This document shows positions 8,535-17,380 of a stretch of DNA of 64,000 nt, piece after piece. Source of the DNA: an uncultured Saprospirales bacterium (GTDB taxonomy: Bacteria; Bacteroidota; Bacteroidia; Chitinophagales; JADIYW01); NCBI GenBank assembly GCA_938008535.1, contig CALLKF010000114.1, positions 1 to 64,000 of the forward strand, read 5' to 3'. The translations under genes and the position numbers were made by a program. Position 1 is the stretch's first letter. Each line of letters starts with the position of its first letter. Under the pieces are notes generated by a model, which worked only from the letters and a program-made list of their open reading frames with translations, was not told the DNA's origin and did not search any database.

Positions 8535-9884
8535 ATGTTTAAAAAAATACTCATAGCCAACCGTGGTGAAATTGCATTGCGCATTATTCGCACTTGTAAA
8601 GAAATGAATATCAAAACCGTTGCGGTTTTTTCTACTGCTGATAAAACAAGCATGCATGTACAACAAGCTGATGAATCATTTTGTATTGGACCGCCTGCAA
8701 GTAAAGATTCGTATTTAAAAATGGACAGCATTTTAATGGCTGCCGAAATTACTAAAGCAGACGCAATCCATCCAGGTTATGGTTTCTTAGCAGAAAATGA
8801 AACGTTCGCAAGAAAATGTGCTGAAAAAAATATAAAATTTATCGGACCAACGCCTGAACAGATTCATTCAATGGGTGACAAAATTACAGCTAAGGCAACT
8901 ATGATAAAAGCCAAAGTGCCTGTAATTCCTGGTTCTGAAGACTTGATCACAGATATTGTTTTTGGCAAAAAATTAGCAAAAGAAATTGGCTATCCTGTTA
9001 TATTAAAAGCAACGGCTGGTGGTGGTGGCAAAGGTATGCGCATTGTTTGGAATGAAGAAGAGTTTCAATCGAACTTAGAAAACGCGCAAGCTGAAGCTGG
9101 TGCTGCTTTTGGAAATGCTGGAATGTATCTCGAAAAATATATTGAAGAACCACGCCATATTGAAGTACAAGTTGCCGGCGACCAAGCAGGAAATGCAGCG
9201 CATTTTTCAGAAAGAGATTGTTCTATTCAAAGACGTCATCAGAAATTAGTAGAAGAAAGTCCATCGCCTTTTGTAGATGATAAGTTGCGAAAAAAATTAG
9301 GTGAAGCCGCAACAAATGCCGTGAAAGCTATCAATTATGAAGGTGTTGGAACCGTAGAGTTTTTGGTTGACAAGCACAGGAATTTCTATTTCATGGAAAT
9401 GAATACGCGTATTCAAGTGGAACATCCTGTAACAGAAGAAGTAGTTGGTTTGGACTTGATACGTTTGCAAATAGAATTAGCTGCTGGAAAAAAATTAGAA
9501 AAACAAGAATATTTTCCAACTGCCTGCGCGATTGAATGCAGAATAAATGCAGAAAATCCGTTTGATAATTTCAAGCCATCACCTGGAAAAATAACAAACT
9601 ACCAGCCAAGCGGTGGTTATGGTGTGCGCATCGATTCGCATGTATATAATGGTTATATCATACCACCATTTTATGATTCGATGATTGCTAAACTAATTGT
9701 GAAAGCAAGCACACGCATTGAAGCTATAGACCGAATGAAACGCGCATTGAATGAAATAAAAATTGATGGCATCAAAACAACGATTCCATTTCATTTGCAA
9801 TTAATGGATAACAAAGATTTCCGTGATGGAAATTTCACGACTAAGTTTTTAGAAGATTTTGAATTGAGTAATGAAGAAGAATGA
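8535..9884 (+). CDS. accC: Acetyl-CoA carboxylase, biotin carboxylase subunit
   Basis: 449 residues, the standard length. N-terminal FKKILIANRGEIALRII is diagnostic; the glycine-rich ATP-grasp loop KATAGGGGKGMR is at about 155-168, and the catalytic EMNTRIQVEHPVTE is near 286-300. It carboxylates the biotin of AccB using ATP and bicarbonate, the first half-reaction of fatty acid synthesis commitment. The gene is divergent from the PD40 gene with 41 bases between starts. Downstream, the TonB-like gene follows closely. Confidence 0.95.
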   Translation: MFKKILIANRGEIALRIIRTCKEMNIKTVAVFSTADKTSMHVQQADESFCIGPPASKDSYLKMDSILMAAEITKADAIHPGYGFLAENETFARKCAEKNIKFIGPTPEQIHSMGDKITAKATMIKAKVPVIPGSEDLITDIVFGKKLAKEIGYPVILKATAGGGGKGMRIVWNEEEFQSNLENAQAEAGAAFGNAGMYLEKYIEEPRHIEVQVAGDQAGNAAHFSERDCSIQRRHQKLVEESPSPFVDDKLRKKLGEAATNAVKAINYEGVGTVEFLVDKHRNFYFMEMNTRIQVEHPVTEEVVGLDLIRLQIELAAGKKLEKQEYFPTACAIECRINAENPFDNFKPSPGKITNYQPSGGYGVRIDSHVYNGYIIPPFYDSMIAKLIVKASTRIEAIDRMKRALNEIKIDGIKTTIPFHLQLMDNKDFRDGNFTTKFLEDFELSNEEE

Positions 9885-9922
9885 AACTTTTATATAATAA
9901 GCAATTCAAAAAAATAGACTCT

Positions 9923-10834
9923 ATGGAAAAAACGAAATTATTTCTGTTGGCATCTTTACTTGGAATTTCAATGTTTGTACAAGGACAAAGCATTAAAGAA
10001 CAAATTGAACTATCTAAAGTATCCAATTTAAAAACTTTTGTATATGCAGGTGTTTGGAAATATGACAATAAATTTTCTCATGGTTACTTAGAATTTTATC
10101 CTGAAACAGATAGTACATTGCTATTTTATTTTAGTGTTTATACCGAAGCTGGACATGAAAGTGATTTAATAAATAGAATAAGTATTTCTAATAACTTTGG
10201 AACTCTTGTTTTAAAAAATGATGGTGAATCTGAATGTAAAATAAGTTTTAATTTTATAAATAATAAATGTGTTATATCAACCGATGGCAATTCAACCTGC
10301 TTCAATTTTTTTACTGCAGGCACATCAATAGAAGGCACTTACTTAAATACGTCTAAGGATATACCTTTATTCATAAACAAAGGTAAACTTCACTATTCAT
10401 CAATAAAAAATATTCAAGACTTTTCAACTATTGATTATTCTAAGGACGAAATTGAAGAAAAAAAACCAAACATTGCAGAAGATATAAAAGTAGAAGTAGA
10501 ATCAGATACTATATATGAAGTTAAAGATGTAAATACAGCTCCATCATTTATAGGTGGCACATCTGCCTTAATGGAATTTATTTCATCTAATGTTCGATAT
10601 TCTTCTTTAGCACGAGAAAATGGTTTAGAAGGCAATGTCTATGTTAAATTCTATATAGATAGAGATGGCAGTATTAAAGACCCTGTCGTAATAAAAGATA
10701 ATGTTGGTGGTGGTAGTGATTATGAAGCAATAAGAGTTTGTAAAAAAATGCCAAATTGGAATCCTGGAATCTTAAACGGTAAAACGGTTCGAGTTCATTA
10801 TACTTTACCAGTAAAATTTAGTTTAAATAAATAG
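9923..10834 (+). CDS. TonB C-terminal domain protein with signal peptide
   Basis: 303 residues from the ATG at 9923, which gives a clean signal peptide (MEKTKLFLLASLLGISMFVQGQ); an ATG at 9881 overlaps the accC stop but adds 14 non-signal residues. The last ~90 residues are a TonB C-terminal domain (SLARENGLEGNVYVKFYIDR ... MPNWNPGILNGKTVRVHYTL). The central part (25-200) is not recognised. It lacks the transmembrane anchor plus proline-rich linker of energy-transducing TonB, so it is probably a secreted binding protein using a TonB fold rather than an ExbBD partner. A close paralogue of the domain is at 32615-33364. Confidence 0.8.
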   Translation: MEKTKLFLLASLLGISMFVQGQSIKEQIELSKVSNLKTFVYAGVWKYDNKFSHGYLEFYPETDSTLLFYFSVYTEAGHESDLINRISISNNFGTLVLKNDGESECKISFNFINNKCVISTDGNSTCFNFFTAGTSIEGTYLNTSKDIPLFINKGKLHYSSIKNIQDFSTIDYSKDEIEEKKPNIAEDIKVEVESDTIYEVKDVNTAPSFIGGTSALMEFISSNVRYSSLARENGLEGNVYVKFYIDRDGSIKDPVVIKDNVGGGSDYEAIRVCKKMPNWNPGILNGKTVRVHYTLPVKFSLNK

Positions 10835-10879
10835 CTTTATTTCAACACATTCTTTTGAAAAGGGCACTTCAGTATTAAA

Positions 10880-10908
10880 TAAAAAAAAGCACCACTTTCG
10901 TGATGCTT
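10880..10908 (-). terminator. Terminator of the small type IX cargo gene
   Basis: On the minus strand AAGCATCAC, a GAAA tetraloop and GTGGTGCTT form a 9-bp stem (one U-G wobble) followed by eight T residues. It faces the gene at 10938-11312 and is an excellent intrinsic terminator. Confidence 0.9.
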
Positions 10909-10937
10909 CCATTATATTAATTTTTAAAACCATACAA

Positions 10938-11312
10938 TTACTTCACAGTAACTCTACCTGTAGTAATTATTTTTTCATCTATTTTTAACTGATAAAAATA
11001 AATGCCTGCATTTTTGAAATTTTCTTTTGTAATCTTTTGTTCGTAATCTTTAATCTGATTTACTCGATACACTTCGCTTCCAACAATATTGTAAAATACA
11101 ATTGAAACTTTATTTTTTTCCAAATCAACATCTTCGCTAATTTTTATAGTAGCGTCAGAAACCATTGGATTTGGATAGAATTTGATGATGTCTTTATCAC
11201 CATATCGAGCATCGTAGCTAGATGCTTCAGAACTTGCTTTCGCTAATGTATTATTCGGTATCAAAAACAACGAAGCGCACAACACAAGTATAAGTGTAAA
11301 TATTTTATTCAT
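10938..11312 (-). CDS. Very small secreted protein consisting mainly of a type IX sorting domain (type A)
   Basis: 124 residues: a signal peptide (1-24), about 18 residues of spacer, and then a complete type A sorting domain from about 43 (KFYPNPMVSDATIKIS ... VFYNIVGSEVYR ... AGIYFYQLKIDEKIITTGRV). In known type IX cargo the ~80-residue C-terminal domain is a signal attached to a large passenger; here almost no passenger exists. It may be a free-standing ligand or decoy for the secretion machinery, a tiny surface peptide, or the remnant of a larger gene. It is monocistronic with its own terminator at 10880-10908. Confidence 0.82.
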   Translation of the reverse strand: MNKIFTLILVLCASLFLIPNNTLAKASSEASSYDARYGDKDIIKFYPNPMVSDATIKISEDVDLEKNKVSIVFYNIVGSEVYRVNQIKDYEQKITKENFKNAGIYFYQLKIDEKIITTGRVTVK

Positions 11313-11415
11313 AAGCTAATTCACATTTTTAGAGTTATTAACAATGTTTCCTATTATAAATATAGGCAATCAGATTGAAAAAGTCAATATCTATGCCAAA
11401 AAAAATTAACTTATT

Positions 11416-11955
11416 TTACGATTTTAGGTAATTTATAACATCTTGCAAACCAGTAATCGTATAATCAACTAGTTCATTTTGTTTGTAACTACTTGAAATG
11501 TAGAATGTTATCATATCAAGCGACTTTCCAAATTCCATATCGGTCAGATTGTCGCCAACTATGATAGATTTCGTAAAATCTATTTCAGGAAAGTCATTTT
11601 TAGCTAGCAAAGCCATGCCATTATTCGGTTTTCTCAACAAATTATTGGAAGATTTTAAATCTGGCGCATAATAAATGGCATCAATTCGACCGCCGTTTAA
11701 TTCAATAATATTCATCATGTGTAAATGAATTTCGTTCAGATCATCTACACTTAATAAACCTTTTCCAATACATTGCTGGTTGGTCACCACCACAATTCGT
11801 GGAAATAATTTTGATAGTTTCGGCATCACATCAAGCACGCCTGGCAAAAATTCAAGATCGTCTAAAGATAAAACATAACCTCCATTAATTTTTTTATTGA
11901 TGACGCCGTCGCGGTCGAGAAATAAAGTATAAGATGAATCGATTTGAATTTCCAT
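11416..11955 (-). CDS. HAD-family phosphatase, GmhB-like (heptose bisphosphate phosphatase)
   Basis: 179 residues of the HAD-IIIA type. Motif I LFLDRDGVIN gives the nucleophile Asp14 and acid Asp16; motif II is VVVTNQQ; motif III/IV is KPNNGMALLAK then IIVGDNLTDMEFG. The family removes the 7-phosphate of D-glycero-manno-heptose 1,7-bisphosphate. The zinc loop of classical GmhB (CxH...CxC) is replaced by YYAPDLKSSNNLLRKP with no cysteine, so this is a zinc-less variant. It overlaps hddC by one base (TAATG) in the operon gmhA-hddC-gmhB. Function is inferred from context plus family. Confidence 0.78.
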   Translation of the reverse strand: MEIQIDSSYTLFLDRDGVINKKINGGYVLSLDDLEFLPGVLDVMPKLSKLFPRIVVVTNQQCIGKGLLSVDDLNEIHLHMMNIIELNGGRIDAIYYAPDLKSSNNLLRKPNNGMALLAKNDFPEIDFTKSIIVGDNLTDMEFGKSLDMITFYISSSYKQNELVDYTITGLQDVINYLKS

Positions 11956-12665
11956 TAAACATTTTTTTTTAAATCTTTTTGCGCTTTTTCATAATCTTCC
12001 GGAATTCCAATATCGATAAAATAAGAGTCAAAAATAATTCCATCAAAATGCAAATCTAAAACGTGTTTTTCCAAAATGTCTTTTTCAAAAGAAAATTTAG
12101 TTGGCGCATGAATTTTATCAAACAAGCTCTTTCTTAAATAATATACACCACCATTTATTAAACCACTTTTGCAGTGTTTTTTTTCATTAAAAGAAATAAT
12201 TCTTTTTGCAGTATTCAACTCAACGGTACCATATCTATCAAAATTTTTCATTGGTTTTAATGCAATAAAAAGATCAGATTTATCATTTTTTAATTTAGAT
12301 AAATAAACATCAAAAAAAGTATCACCATTTAAAACAAACGCATCATCATCCACAAAACTAAAAGCATGTTTGATGGCGCCACCAGTTCCAAGTGGTTCGG
12401 TCTCAATGGCATATTTTATAGATATTCCAAGGTAATTATCTTTAAAATAATCTTGGATGATTTCATGCTTATAACCAACCGAAAGAATAACGTTTTCAAT
12501 GTTTTGTTGTTGTAATGCTTTAAAAATATAATGCAAAAACGGCTTATCATTTATCAACGCCATTGGCTTTGGCACGTCTTTTACCACCGTACTTAATCGC
12601 GTACCAAAACCACCTGCAAGAATAATTACTGGTGTTGAATTTGAGATTTGAGATTTAAATTTCAA
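11955..12665 (-). CDS. Heptose 1-phosphate nucleotidyltransferase (HddC-like)
   Basis: 236 residues of the sugar nucleotidyltransferase (NTP_transferase) fold. The nucleotide loop is LAGGFGTRLSTVVKDVPKPM at about 16-35, the metal site is LNGDTFFDV near 115-123, and a TEPLGTGGAI segment binds the base/sugar. In this gene context it most likely makes GDP-D-glycero-alpha-D-manno-heptose, a donor for surface glycans. It overlaps gmhA by 11 bases. An assignment to another sugar nucleotide cannot be excluded, and the heptose kinase HddA is absent from the window. Confidence 0.8.
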   Translation of the reverse strand: MKFKSQISNSTPVIILAGGFGTRLSTVVKDVPKPMALINDKPFLHYIFKALQQQNIENVILSVGYKHEIIQDYFKDNYLGISIKYAIETEPLGTGGAIKHAFSFVDDDAFVLNGDTFFDVYLSKLKNDKSDLFIALKPMKNFDRYGTVELNTAKRIISFNEKKHCKSGLINGGVYYLRKSLFDKIHAPTKFSFEKDILEKHVLDLHFDGIIFDSYFIDIGIPEDYEKAQKDLKKNV

Positions 12666-13233
12666 AATATTTTTCTTCTACCAACTGGCAAATGATATGT
12701 CCAATCAAGATGTGGCATTCCTGGATGCGTGGTGTGTCTGTTGACGGAACATTGATCAAATAATCAGCGTATTCTTTTAATTTTCCACCATCTTTTCCGG
12801 TAAATGCAACCACTGTCATTTCTTTTGCTTTCGCTGTTTTTGCTGCTTCTACAATATTTGCTGAATTTCCAGATGTCGATAATGCAATTAAAACATCGCC
12901 TTTTTTTCCTTTTGCTTTCACCAACCTAGAATACACTTCGTTAAAACTATAATCATTCGCAACCGCAGTTAAATATGATGTATTCACATGCAATGCTTCT
13001 GCATTCAGTGGTTCTCTGTCTTTGTAAAATCTTCCTGAAAATTCGGCTGCCAAATGTTGTGCATCAGCAGCAGAACCACCGTTACCGCACAATAAAACAG
13101 TACCGTTATTTTTAAAACAATCTAAAATAGCATCGGTTATTTTCTCCATCGTATTCAAAATAACCGTGTCTTGCAAAACCTGTTGTTTTACTGAAATAGA
13201 CGATGATATTATTTCTTTTATTTTATTTTGCAT
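12655..13233 (-). CDS. gmhA: Sedoheptulose 7-phosphate isomerase
   Basis: 192 residues from the ATG at 13233 (MQNKIKEIISSSISV); the longer frame from 13251 begins inside a -7-like box (TAAAGATA at 13239-13246 on the plus strand) and is less likely. SIS-domain features are clear: LCGNGGSAADAQHLAAEF, LIALSTSGNSANI, and the C-terminal HILIGHIICQLVE. GmhA converts sedoheptulose 7-phosphate to D-glycero-D-manno-heptose 7-phosphate, the first step of heptose synthesis. First gene of the operon with hddC and the gmhB-like gene. Confidence 0.92.
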   Translation of the reverse strand: MQNKIKEIISSSISVKQQVLQDTVILNTMEKITDAILDCFKNNGTVLLCGNGGSAADAQHLAAEFSGRFYKDREPLNAEALHVNTSYLTAVANDYSFNEVYSRLVKAKGKKGDVLIALSTSGNSANIVEAAKTAKAKEMTVVAFTGKDGGKLKEYADYLINVPSTDTPRIQECHILIGHIICQLVEEKYFEI

Positions 13234-13281
13234 CTTTGTAAAGATAAGCATTTCAGAAAAATATTTTAATACAGTTTTAAA

Positions 13282-13935
13282 ATGGGAATTATTGAACTCG
13301 ATACCGATGCGAAAATCATCTTTATAAAATCAACGATTATAACGTATGGCAATTCGGTAACGTATGAATTGACACAACAAATCTGCGATGAAATTGAAAA
13401 CATGTGGAACGAACCAAACGGCGTTGTTGAAATTAAAAACACCAATTATACGGTTCGATTTATGATTGATGCACAATACAATAGTTTAATTGTACCAGAA
13501 ACCGTTTTACAAAATGAAAATCCAAAAAATAATTACATACGCATCGAAACATTTTCTAAAATCAATATTTCGTTTGTAGATGGAATTGGCAGCAACACCG
13601 GTTATTTTTTAACCGATAATTTATACCTTAATTCAACATCAGCAGCACACGAATATGGACACTCGTTGGGTTTGGTGCATCCAGCAGAATTAAATATTAT
13701 TGGCAAAGGCAGACCAAGCATTATGTATCCACGCGGCACGTTGGTTAATCCGGAATTTCAGTATGATGTGAACGCGTTGCCGGCGCAAAATGGCGGTACC
13801 TTGTATCCAATCCATCGTCGCGTCATGCAAATCGATATCGATAATCTTCAGTTAAAAGATAAAATCGAAAAGGATATTTTTATAATCGGAAAATTCAGCA
13901 ATAAATACCACGAAGCACACGTTAAAGAAGCATAA
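13282..13935 (+). CDS. Signal-less metzincin-type zinc metallopeptidase
   Basis: 217 residues. The extended zinc motif HEYGHSLGLVH (His123, Glu124, His127, His133) matches the metzincin consensus HExxHxxGxxH, and a Met-turn candidate SIMYP (Met148) follows 15 residues later. No signal peptide or transmembrane segment is visible: the N-terminus is MGIIELDTDAKIIFIK. Metzincins (M10, M12, M43 and others) are normally secreted, so a cytoplasmic member is odd, unless exported by another route. It is divergent from gmhA with about 48 bases between starts. The substrate is unknown; I cannot place it in a named subfamily. Confidence 0.75.
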   Translation: MGIIELDTDAKIIFIKSTIITYGNSVTYELTQQICDEIENMWNEPNGVVEIKNTNYTVRFMIDAQYNSLIVPETVLQNENPKNNYIRIETFSKINISFVDGIGSNTGYFLTDNLYLNSTSAAHEYGHSLGLVHPAELNIIGKGRPSIMYPRGTLVNPEFQYDVNALPAQNGGTLYPIHRRVMQIDIDNLQLKDKIEKDIFIIGKFSNKYHEAHVKEA

Positions 13936-14044
13936 AGCAAGCATTTCCACGAACGTGTAAACTTTAACAACTTTTTACATCATTTTTTATCTATGTTTAT
14001 CCGGTTTTAGGACTGATTTTTGATTACTTTTTAGAAAGACAACA

Positions 14045-16960
14045 ATGAACATTCGTACATATAGCATACTTCTATTTTTTTTATTTTTTATTTCGATACA
14101 TACGAAAGCAGAAATTCCACCATTTTTGCAAAATCCGAATAATAGTTGGGTCGATTCCATTTTAAAGAACATGACGCTTGATGAAAAGATCGGTCAACTT
14201 TTTATGGTAGCTGCCTATTCTAACAAAGACGAAACCAGCTATCAAGCCATCGATAAATACATCAAGGATTATAAAGTGGGTGGCTTGATTTTTTTCCAGG
14301 GAACACCACAAAAACAAGCAGAACTCACCAACCGTTATCAGGCAGAAAGCAAAGTGCCTTTGTGGATCGGCTTTGATGGAGAATGGGGCTTGGGTATGCG
14401 CTTAGATAATACGATTTCTTATCCAAGATCACTGACATTAGGTGCAATTGACAATCCGCAATTGATTTATGATATGGGAAAAGAGTTTGCGCGACAAATG
14501 AAACGCATCGGCATTCATATCAATTTTGCACCTGATATTGACGTGAACATCAATCCAAATAATCCAGTGATTAACGATCGCTCTTTTGGTGATAATAAAT
14601 TTAATGTGGTGCGCAAAAGTTATTTTTACATGAAAGGCATGCAGGATAATTTTGTGATGGCGTGCGGCAAACATTTTCCAGGACACGGCGACACAGAAAC
14701 AGATTCGCATAAAGACATGCCTGTTTTAAACCAAACAAAAGAACGCTTAGACGCAGTAGAATTATATCCTTTTTCACAATTGATTCGATTTGGTGTAAGC
14801 AGCATGATGGTAGCACATATGAATGTGTTGGCATTAGATGGTGCGCCAAATTTTCCATCTACCTTATCGCCAAAAATTGTACAAAATAAATTAATTGATG
14901 AAATGAAATTTCAGGGATTAATATTTACAGATGCGTTGAATATGAAAGGCATTCAAAAATATTATCCGTCTGGTGTGGCAGAAGTAATGGCAATACAAGC
15001 CGGCTGTGATGTGATGTTGTTTCCTGATGATGTGGACAAAGCTATAGATGGTGTACGTTGTGCAGTACTGCAAGATTCAATTATTTCAGAAGAACTCATT
15101 AACCAAAAAGTACGCAAAATTTTATTGGCAAAATATTGGGTTGGTTTAAATAAATTTCAACCTATTAAATTAGATGGAATTGATGCTGATATTAACAGCG
15201 AACAGGCAAAATTTTTGAAATATAAATTGGTAGAAAATGCAATCACAGTGGTAAAAGATTCTGATTTGATTGTTCCCATTTTAAATTTACAAAAACGCAT
15301 TGCACATGTTGGGATTGGCAGCAGCAAAGCCACTGTTTTTTCTACAACCTTAGATAAATACACACAAATCGACCATTTTTTTATTCCGAAAGATGAAAGT
15401 GTGGCAATGTTTAATGCAACCTTAGCTAAATTAAAACCCTATCATTTAGTGATTGTTGATGTGCAGGACATGAGCCGGTTTGCTGCGAAAAATTTTGGTA
15501 TTACCGAAAACTCAAAAACGTTTTTATATCAACTCAACAAACAAAACAAAACCATTCTTACGGTATTTGGTACACCTTATAGTTTAAAATATTTTCAGGA
15601 TTTTAACAACGTGATTGTTGGTTATAATGAAGAAGAAGAAGCCGAATCTATAACTGCGCAAATTATTTTTGGTGCGCGTGGTGCTGATGGATTTTTGCCT
15701 GTTACCGTTGGTAAATTTCAGTATGGCGATGGTGTTTGTACTAACTCGAATATGCGTTTAAAATATGGCAGACCGATTGAAGTAAACATGAACGCAAAAA
15801 CATTGAGCAAGATAGATGCGATTGTTCAGAAATCAATCGATGACAGAATTTTTCCGGGTTGCCAGATTTTAGTGGCAAAAGATGGAAATGTGATTTATGA
15901 AAAAGCATTTGGCTATCATACCTATGCAACTGATTTGCCAACGAAAACCACCGATTTATTTGATATTGCATCGGTGACAAAAGTAACGGCGACTTTGCCT
16001 ATGATTATGAAAATGCAGGAACAAGGCAAAATTGATATCAATAAAAAACTCGGCGATTATTATACTTATCCTGAAAATTCCAATAAGAAAGATATTGTCA
16101 TCAAAGAAATGCTGTGCCATCAGGCAGGATTGCCTGCATGGATTCCGTTTTATAAAAACTCGCTGGATTCGTTAGGAAATCCTGATAGTTTGTGGTATGC
16201 TAAAGTGCAGGATTCTGTTTTTTCTGTTAAAATTTTAGATAGTTTATTCTTGAAAAAATCATTCCAGGATTCTGTTTGGAACATGATTTATAATTGCGGT
16301 TTGTCGCCGGTGAAAGATTATAAGTACAGCGATTTAGGTTATTATTTATTGAAGCAACTAATTGAAAAAGCATACAACGATTCGCTGCAAAATGTAACGC
16401 ACAGATATTTATACGCGCCGCTTGGTATGAATTATACGTTATACAATCCAAAATGGAACGACTGGAATATCAATAACATTATGCCGACAGAAATTGAAAA
16501 GAATTTCCGAAAATCGTTGTTGATTGGAACGGTACACGATCAGGGTGCTGCATTGTTGGGTGGTGTTGCAGGCCATGCAGGCATTTTTACCAACGCGAAT
16601 GATTTAGCAAAATATTTCCAGTTGTTGTTGAATGGCGGAAGCTATGGTGGCTATCGTTATTATCAATCCTCCACCATCACCAACTTTACATCGAAACAGT
16701 TTCCAGGTAATCGAAGAGCGATTGGATTTGACAAGCCGACTCCAATTGGACAAGATGGACCAACGTGTGATGCTGCTTCATCGCAATCGTTTGGGCATAC
16801 TGGTTTTACAGGCACGATGGCTTGGGCTGATCCTAAGAATGGATTGGTTTACATTTTCTTATCGAACCGAGTGTATCCTAGTGCAGATGTAAATACATTA
16901 TCTAAACAAAATATTCGTCAGAAGATACAGCAGGTGATTTATGATGCTATTGAGAAATAG
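14045..16960 (+). CDS. GH3 beta-N-acetylhexosaminidase fused to a serine beta-lactamase-like domain
   Basis: 971 residues with a signal peptide (about 1-22). The N-terminal half is NagZ-like GH3: KHFPGHGDTETDSH at about 209-222 carries the catalytic Asp/His dyad, and the nucleophile is the Asp in FTDALNMKG near 296. The middle (about 380-560) is the GH3 C-terminal domain. From about 590 a class C/transpeptidase-like domain follows with SVTK (near 642), YSDLG (near 760) and HTGFTG (near 918) as the three serine-hydrolase motifs. The protein probably trims peptidoglycan or muropeptides in the periplasm, coupling sugar removal to peptide hydrolysis. This fusion is known in Bacteroidota. Monocistronic. 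Confidence 0.9.
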   Translation: MNIRTYSILLFFLFFISIHTKAEIPPFLQNPNNSWVDSILKNMTLDEKIGQLFMVAAYSNKDETSYQAIDKYIKDYKVGGLIFFQGTPQKQAELTNRYQAESKVPLWIGFDGEWGLGMRLDNTISYPRSLTLGAIDNPQLIYDMGKEFARQMKRIGIHINFAPDIDVNINPNNPVINDRSFGDNKFNVVRKSYFYMKGMQDNFVMACGKHFPGHGDTETDSHKDMPVLNQTKERLDAVELYPFSQLIRFGVSSMMVAHMNVLALDGAPNFPSTLSPKIVQNKLIDEMKFQGLIFTDALNMKGIQKYYPSGVAEVMAIQAGCDVMLFPDDVDKAIDGVRCAVLQDSIISEELINQKVRKILLAKYWVGLNKFQPIKLDGIDADINSEQAKFLKYKLVENAITVVKDSDLIVPILNLQKRIAHVGIGSSKATVFSTTLDKYTQIDHFFIPKDESVAMFNATLAKLKPYHLVIVDVQDMSRFAAKNFGITENSKTFLYQLNKQNKTILTVFGTPYSLKYFQDFNNVIVGYNEEEEAESITAQIIFGARGADGFLPVTVGKFQYGDGVCTNSNMRLKYGRPIEVNMNAKTLSKIDAIVQKSIDDRIFPGCQILVAKDGNVIYEKAFGYHTYATDLPTKTTDLFDIASVTKVTATLPMIMKMQEQGKIDINKKLGDYYTYPENSNKKDIVIKEMLCHQAGLPAWIPFYKNSLDSLGNPDSLWYAKVQDSVFSVKILDSLFLKKSFQDSVWNMIYNCGLSPVKDYKYSDLGYYLLKQLIEKAYNDSLQNVTHRYLYAPLGMNYTLYNPKWNDWNINNIMPTEIEKNFRKSLLIGTVHDQGAALLGGVAGHAGIFTNANDLAKYFQLLLNGGSYGGYRYYQSSTITNFTSKQFPGNRRAIGFDKPTPIGQDGPTCDAASSQSFGHTGFTGTMAWADPKNGLVYIFLSNRVYPSADVNTLSKQNIRQKIQQVIYDAIEK

Positions 16961-16976
16961 AAAGCTGTAAGCGGTT

Positions 16977-17339
16977 TTACTTTTGCAAGCGGTGCTTTAC
17001 TTCTTCTTCCATTATTTTTCTAAGTTCTCTTAATTCATCTATCGGCAGGTGCTTGAGGCCGTGCGCGATGAAGGCGTGGTGAACAGGCGGCACTAATTGC
17101 TGTATCGGTTGTGTTCTTTCTATTGTCTTGCCTTCGTCGGCGGTCCAGAGCAGCAGGTCGTTGGGTGTGCAGTGCAGCAAGAGACATAGTTTTTCCATGT
17201 GCTTAAAGCTGAGTGCCTTGACGTTGCCGGTGGCCATGCGGCTGGCGGTTGCCCAGGTGAAGCCGTTGTGAAAAAGGTAAGATGTGTGGTTTTTGATTTC
17301 CCTGTCGGTGAGAATGGCTTTGAGATTGAGTGTTATCAT
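16977..17339 (-). CDS. XRE/Cro-type helix-turn-helix regulator
   Basis: 120 residues. Residues about 12-68 look like an XRE helix-turn-helix with a variant first helix: NHTSYLFHNGFTWATASRMATGNVKALS, then KHMEKLCLLLHCTPNDLLLW, the last part being the typical end of the domain. The C-terminal ~50 residues (TADEGKTIERTQPIQQLVPPVHH ... RELRKIMEEEVKHRL) are charged and probably helical. By eye the gene is richer in G and C than its neighbours. A 21-bp tandem array with 11 units begins about 40 bases upstream of its start; a site array for this or a related protein is possible. No partner gene is adjacent. Confidence 0.75.
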   Translation of the reverse strand: MITLNLKAILTDREIKNHTSYLFHNGFTWATASRMATGNVKALSFKHMEKLCLLLHCTPNDLLLWTADEGKTIERTQPIQQLVPPVHHAFIAHGLKHLPIDELRELRKIMEEEVKHRLQK

Positions 17340-17380
17340 AGCTTTTTTGTTTTAATTGTATTGCAATTTACTTAAATTGG

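Noticed and set aside
9881..9922. ATG at 9881 as start of the TonB-domain gene
   Set aside because: It overlaps the accC stop and adds 14 residues in front of a clean signal peptide that begins at 9923.
14438..14858. Open frames antisense to the GH3/beta-lactamase gene
   Set aside because: Shadows of a strongly supported gene; compositions are His/Cys-rich and show no domain.
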